This document shows positions 43,349 through 51,069 of a stretch of 64,000 bases of DNA, piece by piece. Location of the stretch: positions 8,308,001-8,372,000 of the forward strand of contig CAVUHL010000003.1 of the NCBI GenBank assembly GCA_963741305.1, written 5' to 3'. Within the stretch, counting starts at the first letter, position 1. Every line of letters begins with the position of its first letter. The stretch is from DATMER01 sp963741305 (GTDB lineage: Bacteria > Acidobacteriota > Thermoanaerobaculia > Multivoradales > UBA5704). The notes under the pieces are model-generated. The model did no database searches, was not told where the DNA came from, and saw only the letters and a list, made by a program, of their open reading frames with translations. The translations under genes were made by a program, and so were the position numbers.

Positions 43349-43865
43349 TTAGGGGGTCTGGGGGAAAAGGGGGAAGAGGGGGAGAAGGGGGAGCGAGGGG
43401 GGCCGAAAACTGGCTCTCCGCTTCCGGTTTTTCGCCGGAAAACTGGCTCTCGGCTTCCGGTTTTTGGCTCGGAAACTGGCTCTGGGGCGCCGGTTTCTGA
43501 CTCGGAAACTGGCTCTGGGGCGCCGGTTTTTCGCTGGAAAACTGGCTGCCGGGTTCCGCTTTTCCAGCCGGAAAACTGGCGCTCGGCCTCCAGTTTTCCT
43601 GCCCGACCAGGAGGCGGTAGGTGGAGAGCTTGCCGCGGCCGTGGTGGGAGACGACGGCGAGCTCAGCTTCGGCGGACAGCCGGGTGAGAATCTGCCGGAC
43701 GTATCGATTGCTGAGACGGGTGAGGCGCTGCAAGGTGCCCTGATCGATGACCCACTCGCCGTTGTGATCGGAGTAGCTGGCGATGGCGAGGAGGACGAGA
43801 AGGTCGGCGCCGCTCTGGCGAGAGTGCTCCCAGACGGCGGTGAGTTGCTCAAACCCCATGAACAC
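43349..43865 (-). pseudogene. N-terminal part of a winged-helix replication protein interrupted by an IS
   Basis: The GTG at 43865 has AGGTG at good spacing; an ATG six bases further in (43859) is the alternative. Residues about 1-85 form a winged helix (GTLQRLTRLSNRYVRQILTR, then a YRLLV strand), as in phage O-like replication initiators. Then come about six 11-residue repeats of KPxxxSQFxxx type and a proline-rich stretch. At the IS boundary the frame runs into about 45 foreign codons. The gene heads the minus-strand replication operon after one small gene, so the insertion may also reduce expression of the loader and helicase genes downstream. Confidence 0.8.
43406..43605. repeat. 33-bp in-frame tandem repeat in the replication-protein linker
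   Basis: Copies of AAACTGGCTCT recur at a spacing of exactly 33 bp four times, then once at 34 bp, so there are about six units. On the minus strand each encodes 11 residues such as KPAPQSQFPSQ or KPEAESQFSGE. The repeat forms a hydrophilic linker between the winged helix and the C-terminal domain. Its length is likely variable among relatives. Confidence 0.85.
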
Positions 43866-44214
43866 TCACACCTCCGGTCCCCTGAGCGGGCGAGACGCCG
43901 ACGCTCCCAGTGGTGGAGGCGGCAGCCACGGCGGATTCGAAGGCTTCGGCCTCGGCCAGGCGCTGCTCCCAGGTCAGGCGGCGGTGCTTGTCGAGATCCT
44001 CGGCGAGCTCCAGGTAGAAGGGCTGGCAGATGCGGTCTGGCGGGTGCTGCACCAGGGCGCAGTGCATGGTCTCGGCGTCTGCGAGGAGGCCGAGCTGGCC
44101 GCGATAGTGGGGACAGGCGTCTCTCGCGCAGAAGTAGAGCGAGCCCGAGCCGACGACGATGCGCTCCTCGGCGACCGCCTCCCCGCGCCGGAGGCGCAGA
44201 GGGACCAAGCTCAC
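43849..44214 (-). CDS. Hypothetical cysteine-containing phage protein, first gene of early operon
   Basis: I do not recognise this protein. Taking the GTG at 44214 gives 121 residues. This start is chosen because it lies downstream of the operator/promoter region and has GAGG upstream, but upstream GTG and TTG starts are also open. Four cysteines lie in YFCARDACPHYRG and later in ETMHCALVQHPPDRICQPF, so metal binding is possible. The rest is helical and acidic (ELAEDLDKHRRLTWEQRLAEAE). The end overlaps the start of the winged-helix gene, so it belongs to the same transcript. Confidence 0.6.
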   Translation of the reverse strand: MSLVPLRLRRGEAVAEERIVVGSGSLYFCARDACPHYRGQLGLLADAETMHCALVQHPPDRICQPFYLELAEDLDKHRRLTWEQRLAEAEAFESAVAAASTTGSVGVSPAQGTGGVSVHGV

Positions 44215-44307
44215 CGCTGGCCGCCTCGGTTGGCGTGATCGCGAAACGGCAGTGTCGAATCGAAGCGTTGATGAAGCAAGCGGCAGCGGGTTTGCGTCAT
44301 GCGCAGC

Positions 44308-44361
44308 AAGGTACAGCACGCATGTGCTGGATGTCAACACGTCTGCGCTGGAATCCAGCAC
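44308..44361. promoter_or_regulatory. Early promoter with two palindromic operators
   Basis: On the minus strand TTGACA (44332-44337) and TACCTT (44308-44313) are spaced 18 bp apart and point toward the replication operon. A palindrome CAGCAC-gcat-GTGCTG (44314-44329) lies in the spacer. A second, GCTGG-aat-CCAGC (44347-44359), lies just upstream and shares the GCTGG half-site. The divergent repressor gene starts 38 nt beyond. This fits a repressor-controlled early promoter; the pairing of regulator and site is inferred. Confidence 0.6.
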
Positions 44362-44398
44362 GAGCCAGGAGTGCGGTGTGTGCTACCCTTTTTTCGGC

Positions 44399-44755
44399 AT
44401 GAAGAGACCCGCCGCCAAGCTCACTGCGAAAGGTGAGGCAGACCGCATCAAGGAGGCGCTTCGCGCCGAGGTGGAGTCGAAGGGTGTCTCGCTAAGGGAG
44501 CTAGCAGCGAGGACCGAGAGGTCCGACGGGTATTGGTCGCAGGTGTTCAACGGCTTGGTTGTTTTCACCATAGAGCACCTGTTCACGGTGCTCCTGGCGG
44601 TGGGTAGTGAACCGCACGAATTCTTCAGGCGGTACTACAACCTGCCGGAGACGCCGACCCGGGATAGTATCGATCCCGTCGAGGCGGCAGTCATTCGGAC
44701 CTTGAAAAGGTATGGCTTCTCGCCACCCGAGGAAGAAGTTGATTCTCGGAAGTGA
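44399..44755 (+). CDS. XRE/Cro-like helix-turn-helix repressor
   Basis: This 118-residue protein starts at the first ATG (MKRPAAKLTAKGEADR). The HTH is visible as GVSLRELAARTERSDGYWSQ followed by VFNG and a helix (FTIEHLFTVLLAVG), the layout of phage Cro/CI-like regulators. The C-terminal part after EFFRRYY may mediate dimerisation. It is divergent from the minus-strand replication operon, with two palindromes between them, and so probably represses the early promoter. No good Shine-Dalgarno sequence is seen, so the message may be leaderless or weakly translated. Confidence 0.8.
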   Translation: MKRPAAKLTAKGEADRIKEALRAEVESKGVSLRELAARTERSDGYWSQVFNGLVVFTIEHLFTVLLAVGSEPHEFFRRYYNLPETPTRDSIDPVEAAVIRTLKRYGFSPPEEEVDSRK

Positions 44756-44756
44756 G

Positions 44757-44821
44757 CCCTCACCCCCCGGCCCCCTCTCCCGGTCCACCCAAGCACGCCC
44801 TCCCCGGTAGAGGGGGAGACT
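44757..44821. repeat. GC-rich palindromic repeat between genes
   Basis: The sequence begins AGCCCTCACCCCCCGGCCCC, nearly identical to the left arm of the element at 9115, and ends with CCGGTAGAGGGGGAGA, which can pair with CTCTCCCGG. It fills the gap between the convergent repressor and TPR genes and may end transcription from both sides. Confidence 0.6.
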
Positions 44822-44844
44822 TACTTTGGGAACGACCGCACGGT

Positions 44845-45828
44845 CTACTTGCGTGGGAGAGGTAGCCTGACGGTGAGCAGGTCAAATAGGCCATGGAGTT
44901 GCTCAACCAGGCCCTCGATCGTTCGAGCATTCAAGGCAAGTTGGAGCATTCGGGCGGCAGTCTCTTCGGGTCCAATGCCCAACGCTTGGAGGATCTCCGG
45001 CACGCCTTCCAGCTCTTGCTGGGCTGCGCGAAGGTCTTTGCGCCGGGCGTAGGCGTGAGCCGTTTCCAGGCTCAAGAGAGCGACTTCCTGGATCAATGAT
45101 CGATCGGCAAAACCTTGCTTTGCGCGGTTGAGGCAGTCCAAAGCTGTGGCGAGATCACCCACCACGGATGCCAGCTTTCCTTCGAACCACAGAACCCGCA
45201 AACGAGCGAGATGGCCCATCTTCTCGAAGAATGGAGAGCCGTTCTTCAAAACGAAGAGAGCGCGCTCAGGCTCACCCGCATCTGTCAGGTAGTTGGCAAG
45301 ACCTTGCAGCGCTGCCCCAACCACCTCGGGATCATCAATATCATCAAGCGTTCCGGTGACGATTTCAGCGGCGGCGCGGGATTCTCCAGAAAGGTTAATG
45401 GCATTTGCGAGCTTGAGCTTGATGATCGCCCGCTTCTGACGGTCGGTCGCAAGTCGCGTGGCTCGGCTCAGGCACGCGATTGCAGGTCGAAACCTTCGCC
45501 GATCTTGGTGCAGGGATGCGCGGAACTGAAGCAAGAGTGGGTCGGGGCGACCCAATAGTTTTTCGGCCTCATTGAAGGATTGAAAAGCCTCGACGAAAAG
45601 GCCGTTGATGCGCTCCGCATTGCCAAGGTGAGTGAGGGCAAAGACTTGAACTTCAGGCGGTTCGGAGCGGGCTTGTTCGACAGCTAGTCGTGCCAGCTCG
45701 AGCATTTCAGCCGCATCTTCGTAGCGGATAGCAAAAGCTCGTTCCGCCAGCTCCTTGGCAGGCGGGATCTTGCCACCGTTGCGGAGGACGAGCCGCAACT
45801 GACTCGCTGTGCGACGCTGTTTGGGCAT
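44845..45828 (-). CDS. TPR-repeat protein, partner of an upstream small peptide gene
   Basis: The ATG at 45828 gives 327 residues (MPKQRRTASQLRLVLRNGG). Helical repeats of TPR type fill the protein. Examples are ALTHLGNAERINGLFVEAFQ and then SFNEAEKLL, GEPERALFVLKNG, GDLATALDCLNRAKQG and LRAAQQELEGV. No clear DNA-binding or catalytic domain is seen. A gene for a 47-residue hydrophobic peptide ends 68 nt upstream on the same strand. The same arrangement recurs with the next TPR gene. TPR proteins next to small exported peptides recall RRNPP-type peptide receptors (Rap, PlcR), but homology to them is not shown. The function is unknown. Confidence 0.8.
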   Translation of the reverse strand: MPKQRRTASQLRLVLRNGGKIPPAKELAERAFAIRYEDAAEMLELARLAVEQARSEPPEVQVFALTHLGNAERINGLFVEAFQSFNEAEKLLGRPDPLLLQFRASLHQDRRRFRPAIACLSRATRLATDRQKRAIIKLKLANAINLSGESRAAAEIVTGTLDDIDDPEVVGAALQGLANYLTDAGEPERALFVLKNGSPFFEKMGHLARLRVLWFEGKLASVVGDLATALDCLNRAKQGFADRSLIQEVALLSLETAHAYARRKDLRAAQQELEGVPEILQALGIGPEETAARMLQLALNARTIEGLVEQLHGLFDLLTVRLPLPRK

Positions 45829-45896
45829 CCCTGGACAAGGGTAGCATAGCGGGAAGAGAAGCGGGCCTCCAGGCAAGCTGGCGGCCCGCCGAACTA

Positions 45897-46040
45897 CTAC
45901 TGCTGGCAAAATGGCCGGCCATCAGGGTCGATGACACAGCCGCCCTGCGGGGTCGGATCGCCACCGCCCGGCTGCCAGCTCGAACCCATCAGCCAGAACG
46001 CCAAGAACGTGGTACCAAGCAAAATCGCAGCCTTCATCAT
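45897..46040 (-). CDS. Small hydrophobic peptide with DPDGRP motif (47 aa)
   Basis: An AGGAGG ribosome-binding site lies 5 nt before the first of two ATGs (46040 and 46037), strong support for translation of this tiny gene. The peptide begins MMKAAILLGTTFLAFWLMGS, a signal-anchor-like helix, and continues with SWQPGGGDPTPQGG and CVIDPDGRPFCQQ. Two cysteines flank the DPDGRP motif and could form a disulphide after export. The same motif occurs in the small peptide at 47672-47797, although the rest differs. It lies directly upstream of the 327-residue TPR gene. It could be a signalling peptide, a toxin-like peptide or a small membrane partner. Confidence 0.7.
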   Translation of the reverse strand: MMKAAILLGTTFLAFWLMGSSWQPGGGDPTPQGGCVIDPDGRPFCQQ

Positions 46041-46225
46041 CACATCCTCCTCCGTTGGAGCAGGCGAGCGGAAGCGCCCGCCTGCGAATTGCCTTTCGGG
46101 ATGGGTTGCTGAGAGTCGCACTTCTGAATCCTATTCACGGAACGGTGATTACCACTCTACAAGAAATGGTAAGAGCCATGCAAGGACGGGAAGGGAGCGG
46201 GAGAACGCCCTTCCCTCAGAGGAGC

Positions 46226-47539
46226 TTAGGGGCGTTTCGGCGCGTCTCTACGCGCTCGGGTGAGCGTGGCGGCGACTTCGCGGGCCAGCTCGGCGGTGAC
46301 GGCTTCGCGGTGGGCGGCTTCCTGGAAGAGGAGGACCGCGGCCAGGGCTTCGCGGGGGATGTTGTGATCGCGGAAGACGGCGACCATCTGGTCGGCCAGG
46401 AGGCGGACCTCGGCGGTGTGCCCCTCCTCCAGGTGGGAAACGACCAAGTCCAGGGTGGCGAGAGCGGCCTCGTAGGGATTCCGGTCATCGAGGAAGGTCT
46501 GGCGGACGCTGCCGAGGAGCTGGCGGGCTCGCTCGTGCTCGCCCAGGCCGGCGGCCACGCGGCCCTCCACCCAACGCAACCGGAGCCGATCCAGCGCGCC
46601 CCCTTGCGCTGCAGCCAGCTCCCGGAGCTCCGGGAGGAGATCAGCCGCTTCCGCGTGGCGGCCCATCTTGGAGAGGTTGTCGACGAGGTTGTGGCGGATG
46701 CAGAGGACGAGGCGCGGATCGCGCTCGGGCTCGATCAGGCCGGCTGCTCTCTTCAGGGCCTGGATGGCGGATTCCGATTCCCCCATTTCGATGAGCACGG
46801 CAGCCTTCGAGATGAGGCTCCGGCCGGCGAGGTGTGGATCCCGGTGCTCGGGTTGGCCCTCCAGATAGAGAGCGACGGCCTGGTCGAGCAGCTTGATCGC
46901 CTCGGGGAAGCGGCGCTGACCCCTGCGGAGCGACGCCTTGAGGACCAGAAGGGTAGGCTCGTAGCCGAGCGCATCCCCAACACCCTCAGCGCCAGCCTCC
47001 CACCAGGAGTCCGACATCTCGAAGCTCCTCTCGGCTCCCGCGAGATCGACCTGCACCTTGTAGGCATTGCCGAGGGCGGCCCAGGCGAGGCTGCGCAGCT
47101 GATAGATCCACTTCTCCTCGAAGGGCTCACCCTCTGCAATCATGTCCGCCACGTGCACCGCGAGGTCGGCGAGGTGGACGGCTTCGGACGCGCTTTCCGG
47201 CGCGGCCCGGCGGCTCTCGCCAACCAGGAGCTCGCACAACCCCCAGCTCACGAACCTGGCGTCAGCCTGGAGGTGGGCAAGGCGGGCCTCTGCATCGAGC
47301 GAGACGAGCTCTTGCAAAAGCTGGGGAGCCTCGGCTCGAAACCGGGCGAGGGCGGCGTCGATCAGGCCGAACACGGGCGGGAGGGCTTGGGCCTGGTGCA
47401 GCTCGAGCAGCCAGCCGCCCGCCTCTCGGCAGACGGGGCATGCAGCCAGCACATAGAAGAGCTGCTCATTTTGCTCCGCCGACCGATCGACGGCGAGCAG
47501 GCGCTCCAAAGCGGCGGCATCGAGATGCTTGTGCTCCAT
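46226..47539 (-). CDS. TPR-repeat protein with anti-sigma-like CxxC N terminus
   Basis: This 437-residue protein starts at an ATG preceded by GGGAGG. Residues about 8-50 (AALERLLAVDRSAEQNEQLF, then ACPVCREAGGWLLEL) resemble the helical zinc-finger of anti-sigma factors with CPVC, but the usual histidine is missing. The remainder is TPR-like: SLAWAALGNAYKVQVDLAGA-ERSF, RRFPEAIKLLDQAVALY, GESESAIQALKRAAGL, GRHAEAADLLPELREL and GEHERARQLLGSV. It shares layout but little direct sequence with the 327-residue TPR protein. A 41-residue DPDGRP peptide gene lies 132 nt upstream on the same strand. The pairing suggests the protein senses or binds its peptide. Confidence 0.8.
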   Translation of the reverse strand: MEHKHLDAAALERLLAVDRSAEQNEQLFYVLAACPVCREAGGWLLELHQAQALPPVFGLIDAALARFRAEAPQLLQELVSLDAEARLAHLQADARFVSWGLCELLVGESRRAAPESASEAVHLADLAVHVADMIAEGEPFEEKWIYQLRSLAWAALGNAYKVQVDLAGAERSFEMSDSWWEAGAEGVGDALGYEPTLLVLKASLRRGQRRFPEAIKLLDQAVALYLEGQPEHRDPHLAGRSLISKAAVLIEMGESESAIQALKRAAGLIEPERDPRLVLCIRHNLVDNLSKMGRHAEAADLLPELRELAAAQGGALDRLRLRWVEGRVAAGLGEHERARQLLGSVRQTFLDDRNPYEAALATLDLVVSHLEEGHTAEVRLLADQMVAVFRDHNIPREALAAVLLFQEAAHREAVTAELAREVAATLTRARRDAPKRP

Positions 47540-47671
47540 GCTTTCCTCCCTTTTAGGTACGCTCTCACGAGTTCAAATACTGTAACCCAGGAACTCGCGC
47601 CGCGTCCAGGGAGGAGCGGGCCGGGCTTTACACCCGGCCCGCAGGGGATCACTCAGAAACGACCGCCGGGC

Positions 47672-47797
47672 TCAAGGCGAGCCGGTATCGCCGGAGTCGC
47701 CCGCGTTGGGCTTCGGGCGGCCATCCGGATCGAGGACGGAGCCGATCTCTGCCCAGAGGAAGAACAGGAAATTGAAGAGCTGCGAGAATCGAAGCAT
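47672..47797 (-). CDS. Small hydrophobic peptide with DPDGRP motif (41 aa)
   Basis: An AGGAGG sequence lies 5 nt upstream of the ATG at 47797. The peptide reads MLRFSQLFNFLFFLWAEIGS, then VLDPDGRPKPNAGDSG and DTGSP. The first 17 residues are highly hydrophobic and aromatic, like a membrane or signal segment. VLDPDGRP matches VIDPDGRP in the other small peptide, at about the same distance from the hydrophobic part. It has no cysteines. It was too short for routine ORF listing but the ribosome-binding site, position before a TPR gene and shared motif support it. Confidence 0.65.
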   Translation of the reverse strand: MLRFSQLFNFLFFLWAEIGSVLDPDGRPKPNAGDSGDTGSP

Positions 47798-48165
47798 TCG
47801 GACCTCCTGAGGGCCGCACGGCTCCGGCCACCACGACCGGAGAGGGCGGGCCTCTCAAAAGGAAGTGTGCGGTGTCTTCCCTGGAAGAGAGCTGAGCGGT
47901 GGCGACGGACTCGGAGGTTCGCCGGGCGAAGCTGGGAGCTGCCGGCGTGGCTCTACGGCCCAGCTGCCCGCCTGTACGGGGGAGTGGCCGAGGGGGCGAA
48001 GGGCCCCCTTGGCGGGTGGGGGCTCAGAATCTCAGAGATCGCAGCTACAAGAGGGTGGCAGCCTGTCTCAGCACCTCTCCGTCAATGGGCATTGCCATAC
48101 TCCGCGCACCTGCTCTTCGAGGAATAAAAATGAAACTTATTTCCATATGCCACTGATTCACGATA
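47798..48165. other. Intergenic region upstream of divergent units
   Basis: Between the small peptide gene (minus) and the promoter of the ABC operon (plus) I see no supported gene. Open frames here are shadows without ribosome-binding sites. Composition changes from GC-rich to about even within this region, marking the edge of the transporter cargo. Confidence 0.5.
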
Positions 48166-48194
48166 TTGACAATCACTGCGCGGTTGGCTATTCT
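48166..48194 (+). promoter_or_regulatory. Sigma70-type promoter of the ABC transporter operon
   Basis: A perfect -35 box TTGACA (48166-48171) and a -10 box TATTCT (48189-48194) are separated by 17 bp. They lie about 95 nt before the 60-codon leader gene and 275 nt before the binding-protein gene, in the same direction. Confidence 0.7.
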
Positions 48195-48289
48195 GACTGT
48201 AGTCTAGAAGTGTAGAGTGGTTTCCAAACTCACCGGGTGAAGTTAAGGGCTTGCCTCAGAAGAGCCCACCACCCAGCTAAGAGAGTTAG

Positions 48290-48472
48290 ATGAGCAAACC
48301 TGACTTTCCTTCCGGGGGAACGGCTAGTCTCTACAGCATCAGCAGCCATTCTCTGTTTGAGAGAAGATGTCTAGAACACATAGATTGTCCACGTTCGATT
48401 GCAAGAGAGAGCAGCAACGCGCTCGGACAAACTAACTTTTCGACCCTTAAAGACTCGGCGGAGGGCCTATGA
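48290..48472 (+). CDS. Hypothetical 60-residue protein coupled to the binding-protein gene
   Basis: I do not recognise this protein. Its ATG follows AAGAGAG, and its TGA overlaps the next ATG by ATGA, the typical sign of translational coupling. The product is polar, with no membrane segment (MSKPDFPSGGTASLYSISSH). It might be a leader whose translation controls the downstream gene, or a chance frame. It is the first open frame after the promoter. Confidence 0.4.
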   Translation: MSKPDFPSGGTASLYSISSHSLFERRCLEHIDCPRSIARESSNALGQTNFSTLKDSAEGL

Positions 48473-49572
48473 AGCGGTCTGCTGTTCTGTTGATTGCCAT
48501 AGTCGTGTTATTCGCCGCAGCTGTTGGATTCATTTACTGGAATCAGAGCAATGCCGACAGGCCAGGGCAGGAGTTACGGCTCCTAGGCTATGTTGGCTAT
48601 GACGAAGCTGAATTCATAGAGCCGCTACAGAAAGCTTTGAACGCTCGGATAGTAGTTGAAACCTACGTCGGTGGCGACGAGATGTACTCGAAGATGACTA
48701 ATTCACCTGCCGGAACATACGACGTGGTCGTCCTTGACGCCGAATACGGCGAGAAGCTCTTCGCCAACAAGCGAATAATCGCACTTGAGCCAGAACTCTG
48801 GAAGTTTGACGACCTGTTCGATAAGTTTCAAACTGGTCAGCCGGCAAATGTTGGTCCAAATGTCTATGCTACCGTTGCACGCTGGGGGGCGCTCGGCATT
48901 GTTTACAACAAGGAGCGCGTGAACAGTGCTCGCGTAAGCACCTACGCCGTTCTTCACGATTCTGATTTGAAGGGCCACGTCGGACTTTATGACTGGTATC
49001 TGCCAAACATGGGGGTGCTTAGCCTCAGTCTCGGTAATCCCGAGCCCTACAATATCGATCAAGCACAACTCACCCGCTTGGAAGAAGCACTGCTGCGCCT
49101 GAGGCCACAGGTAACGAGTATTCAGCCAAATCCTGGTCAGGTCTTGCAGGATTTCCGCAGCGGTAGTACGTGGATAGCCCCGGGCATTGGGGAGTGGGCA
49201 GCAGCGGCTCTCGCCTCCGAGGGCTTGCCAATCGACTGGGCCGTTCCAAGCCCGGGCGGCGTGATGTGGGTCGAGGCATTCGCAATTTCAGCCAACTCCA
49301 AGAATCCAGAGTTAGCGAAGCAGTTCCTCCGCGAGGTCATGCAGCCAAGGCAACTGGCTCTGCTCGCGACGCGGAAAGCGTATTTCTCTCAAGTCACTCG
49401 CAGATCTGCCTATAACCATATCGACCCGAAAGCCCGCGAAAATCTTAAAGCTAACGACGTGAATACTTTGAACAGTGTTGCGAACCAACTTCATATTAGA
49501 CACTTACCGGGGCCGGCCACGAATGAGGAGGACTGGCTGGCGGTCTGGACGCGCTTCAAGTCCGCACGTTAA
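48469..49572 (+). CDS. ABC transporter substrate-binding protein, PotD-like
   Basis: This 367-residue protein begins with an export signal/anchor (MKRSAVLLIAIVVLFAAAVG). The mature part has the fold pattern of polyamine/iron-type binding proteins. It reads LRLLGYVGYDEAEFIEPLQK, a YDVVVLDAEYGEKLF lobe, ARWGALGIVYNKERV at the hinge, and GGVMWVEAFAISANSKNPEL, common in PotD relatives, near the end. It would deliver substrate to the fused permease encoded two genes downstream. The substrate cannot be told by reading; polyamine, thiamine or metal are all possible. Codon use is clearly less GC-rich than in the NRPS and phage genes. Confidence 0.85.
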   Translation: MKRSAVLLIAIVVLFAAAVGFIYWNQSNADRPGQELRLLGYVGYDEAEFIEPLQKALNARIVVETYVGGDEMYSKMTNSPAGTYDVVVLDAEYGEKLFANKRIIALEPELWKFDDLFDKFQTGQPANVGPNVYATVARWGALGIVYNKERVNSARVSTYAVLHDSDLKGHVGLYDWYLPNMGVLSLSLGNPEPYNIDQAQLTRLEEALLRLRPQVTSIQPNPGQVLQDFRSGSTWIAPGIGEWAAAALASEGLPIDWAVPSPGGVMWVEAFAISANSKNPELAKQFLREVMQPRQLALLATRKAYFSQVTRRSAYNHIDPKARENLKANDVNTLNSVANQLHIRHLPGPATNEEDWLAVWTRFKSAR

Positions 49573-49638
49573 TGCCGGAGTCACCTCCAGAGCCAGGATT
49601 TATAGGCTTGCCAAACCCGATCAATCAATAGAGCAACG

Positions 49639-51069
49639 ATGCGTCCACGATGGAAGAGATTTGCCGTTTCAGGCTGGAGCGCACTTCGTGATGTGGTCGA
49701 TAAATTTATTGCGCCCGTAACAGAGTCCAAAGAGTTTAAGGCGCTTTATCCCGTCCTGGTCGTCTCACTCGGCGTGCTTGCGGCATTCCAGGCAAATAAA
49801 TGGCGGACTTTGGTAATCGCGGTAGCTTTCGTGCTTATTGCAATATCGTCTGTCCTGGTGATCTACCAAGACGCGCAAAAAATAAGGCTTGAGTGTCATT
49901 GGAACTTCCTTTTCTTTAGTTACTACCGACCATTCCTTATCGAGCTAGCGAAAAAGATTGCTCGAAGCATAGAGCGAAACGAAAAGATTGATACGCTGAC
50001 CTACCGAACAGATGATTTCATCCTCGCGCTAGATGAAGCGGCGGCGGACTTTGGACAGGTATCTGGCAGCCGACTTGTAAACATTGCGTCATTCGATATC
50101 GAATATGTGTCAGTCTTGAAAGCTGGTATCCGACGAAACGGCACTGAATATAAGCTCGTGCCCCTCTCCCACTTCTGGGAAGGTAGAGAAGGTAACGATC
50201 TCAAAGAATTCATAGCACCGGACATCCGCTCATCGGTACTGCAGTTTATCGAGGGCGACATCTTTGCTCTTCCTGTTGGATGGGGCCTGATCGGAGTTTC
50301 CATCATTGAGCAAGATCGTCTCCCGAATCGATCTATCATCACAGCTTTGACACGTAATGTAAACGAGGTTGATGCTTTTGATTTTTCGCAATTCTTCGGA
50401 AACATAGAAACCATTCGCGAGATGGGATACAGCGTGCTGCTGTATGATTTCTGGAGCAGCATCGCGCAGCTTGTAATATTGAACTATACCGGGCATATGA
50501 CCATCTCCACCGCTGAGGAAGAGCAGGTCAAGCACTGTTTTAGTGAGATCCGACGACTGCTGCCTATGACAGATATCATTGCAGACCCAGTGGTCTTGCT
50601 TGATCGCGTTCGCGCGAACGACAAGAGTGTTGTCATTGGGGGCTCAACTTGGTTTGGAGTCGCTGGTAACTTGCTACCCATTTACGTTCCAGATGCACAG
50701 CCCGTTTATGGAGCGTTTTGTGAATGTCTCGGCGTCCTTGCGCCCCCGCAGGCCGAGTACAGCGGCCAGTGGGAACCAGATGCATTTGCGCTGATGTCGT
50801 GGTTTGCCGAGCAGCTGAGCGGCGAAGGCCTCGCGACAATCGTGCCCTCTGACAGACAAGCCATTATCAAGAGCTATTTTCCGGCATTGCTTCCAGCGGT
50901 GCGCCGTAACGGCCCACCGCGTACCCCGTCGTACTCCCACCAACTTATGCGAACAGACACTAGGGTTGAGTTCAAGTTCCGGAGATTTCCTGACACCGAT
51001 CCCGCAGCAATTCGGCGCATGAAATCGCTGTGGGATAATGCACAAGCAACAGAACGTATTCTCGTATGA
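49639..51069 (+). CDS. Membrane-anchored protein with a binding-protein-like domain
   Basis: This 476-residue protein has two predicted membrane helices at about 36-51 and 56-76, then a long soluble region. Parts of the soluble region echo the neighbouring binding protein: LVNIASFDIEYVSVLKAG resembles YDVVVLDAEYGEKLFAN, and DIFALPVGWGLIGVSI resembles NVYATVARWGALGIVYN. It therefore looks like a second, divergent solute-binding-like domain held at the membrane. Two helices and a basic N terminus would place that domain in the cytoplasm, unless only one helix spans, which is unusual. The stop overlaps the permease start (ATGA), so it is part of the transporter. A regulatory or sensor subunit is possible. 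Confidence 0.6.
   Translation: MRPRWKRFAVSGWSALRDVVDKFIAPVTESKEFKALYPVLVVSLGVLAAFQANKWRTLVIAVAFVLIAISSVLVIYQDAQKIRLECHWNFLFFSYYRPFLIELAKKIARSIERNEKIDTLTYRTDDFILALDEAAADFGQVSGSRLVNIASFDIEYVSVLKAGIRRNGTEYKLVPLSHFWEGREGNDLKEFIAPDIRSSVLQFIEGDIFALPVGWGLIGVSIIEQDRLPNRSIITALTRNVNEVDAFDFSQFFGNIETIREMGYSVLLYDFWSSIAQLVILNYTGHMTISTAEEEQVKHCFSEIRRLLPMTDIIADPVVLLDRVRANDKSVVIGGSTWFGVAGNLLPIYVPDAQPVYGAFCECLGVLAPPQAEYSGQWEPDAFALMSWFAEQLSGEGLATIVPSDRQAIIKSYFPALLPAVRRNGPPRTPSYSHQLMRTDTRVEFKFRRFPDTDPAAIRRMKSLWDNAQATERILV

Noticed and set aside
44159..44398. N-terminal extension of the HTH repressor gene
   Set aside because: The extended frame runs through the operators and the opposite-strand gene; the ATG at 44399 gives the expected repressor length.
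46055..48127. Long plus-strand open frame of 690 codons
   Set aside because: It is antisense to the TPR protein and both small peptide regions, and has no convincing ribosome-binding site or family features.
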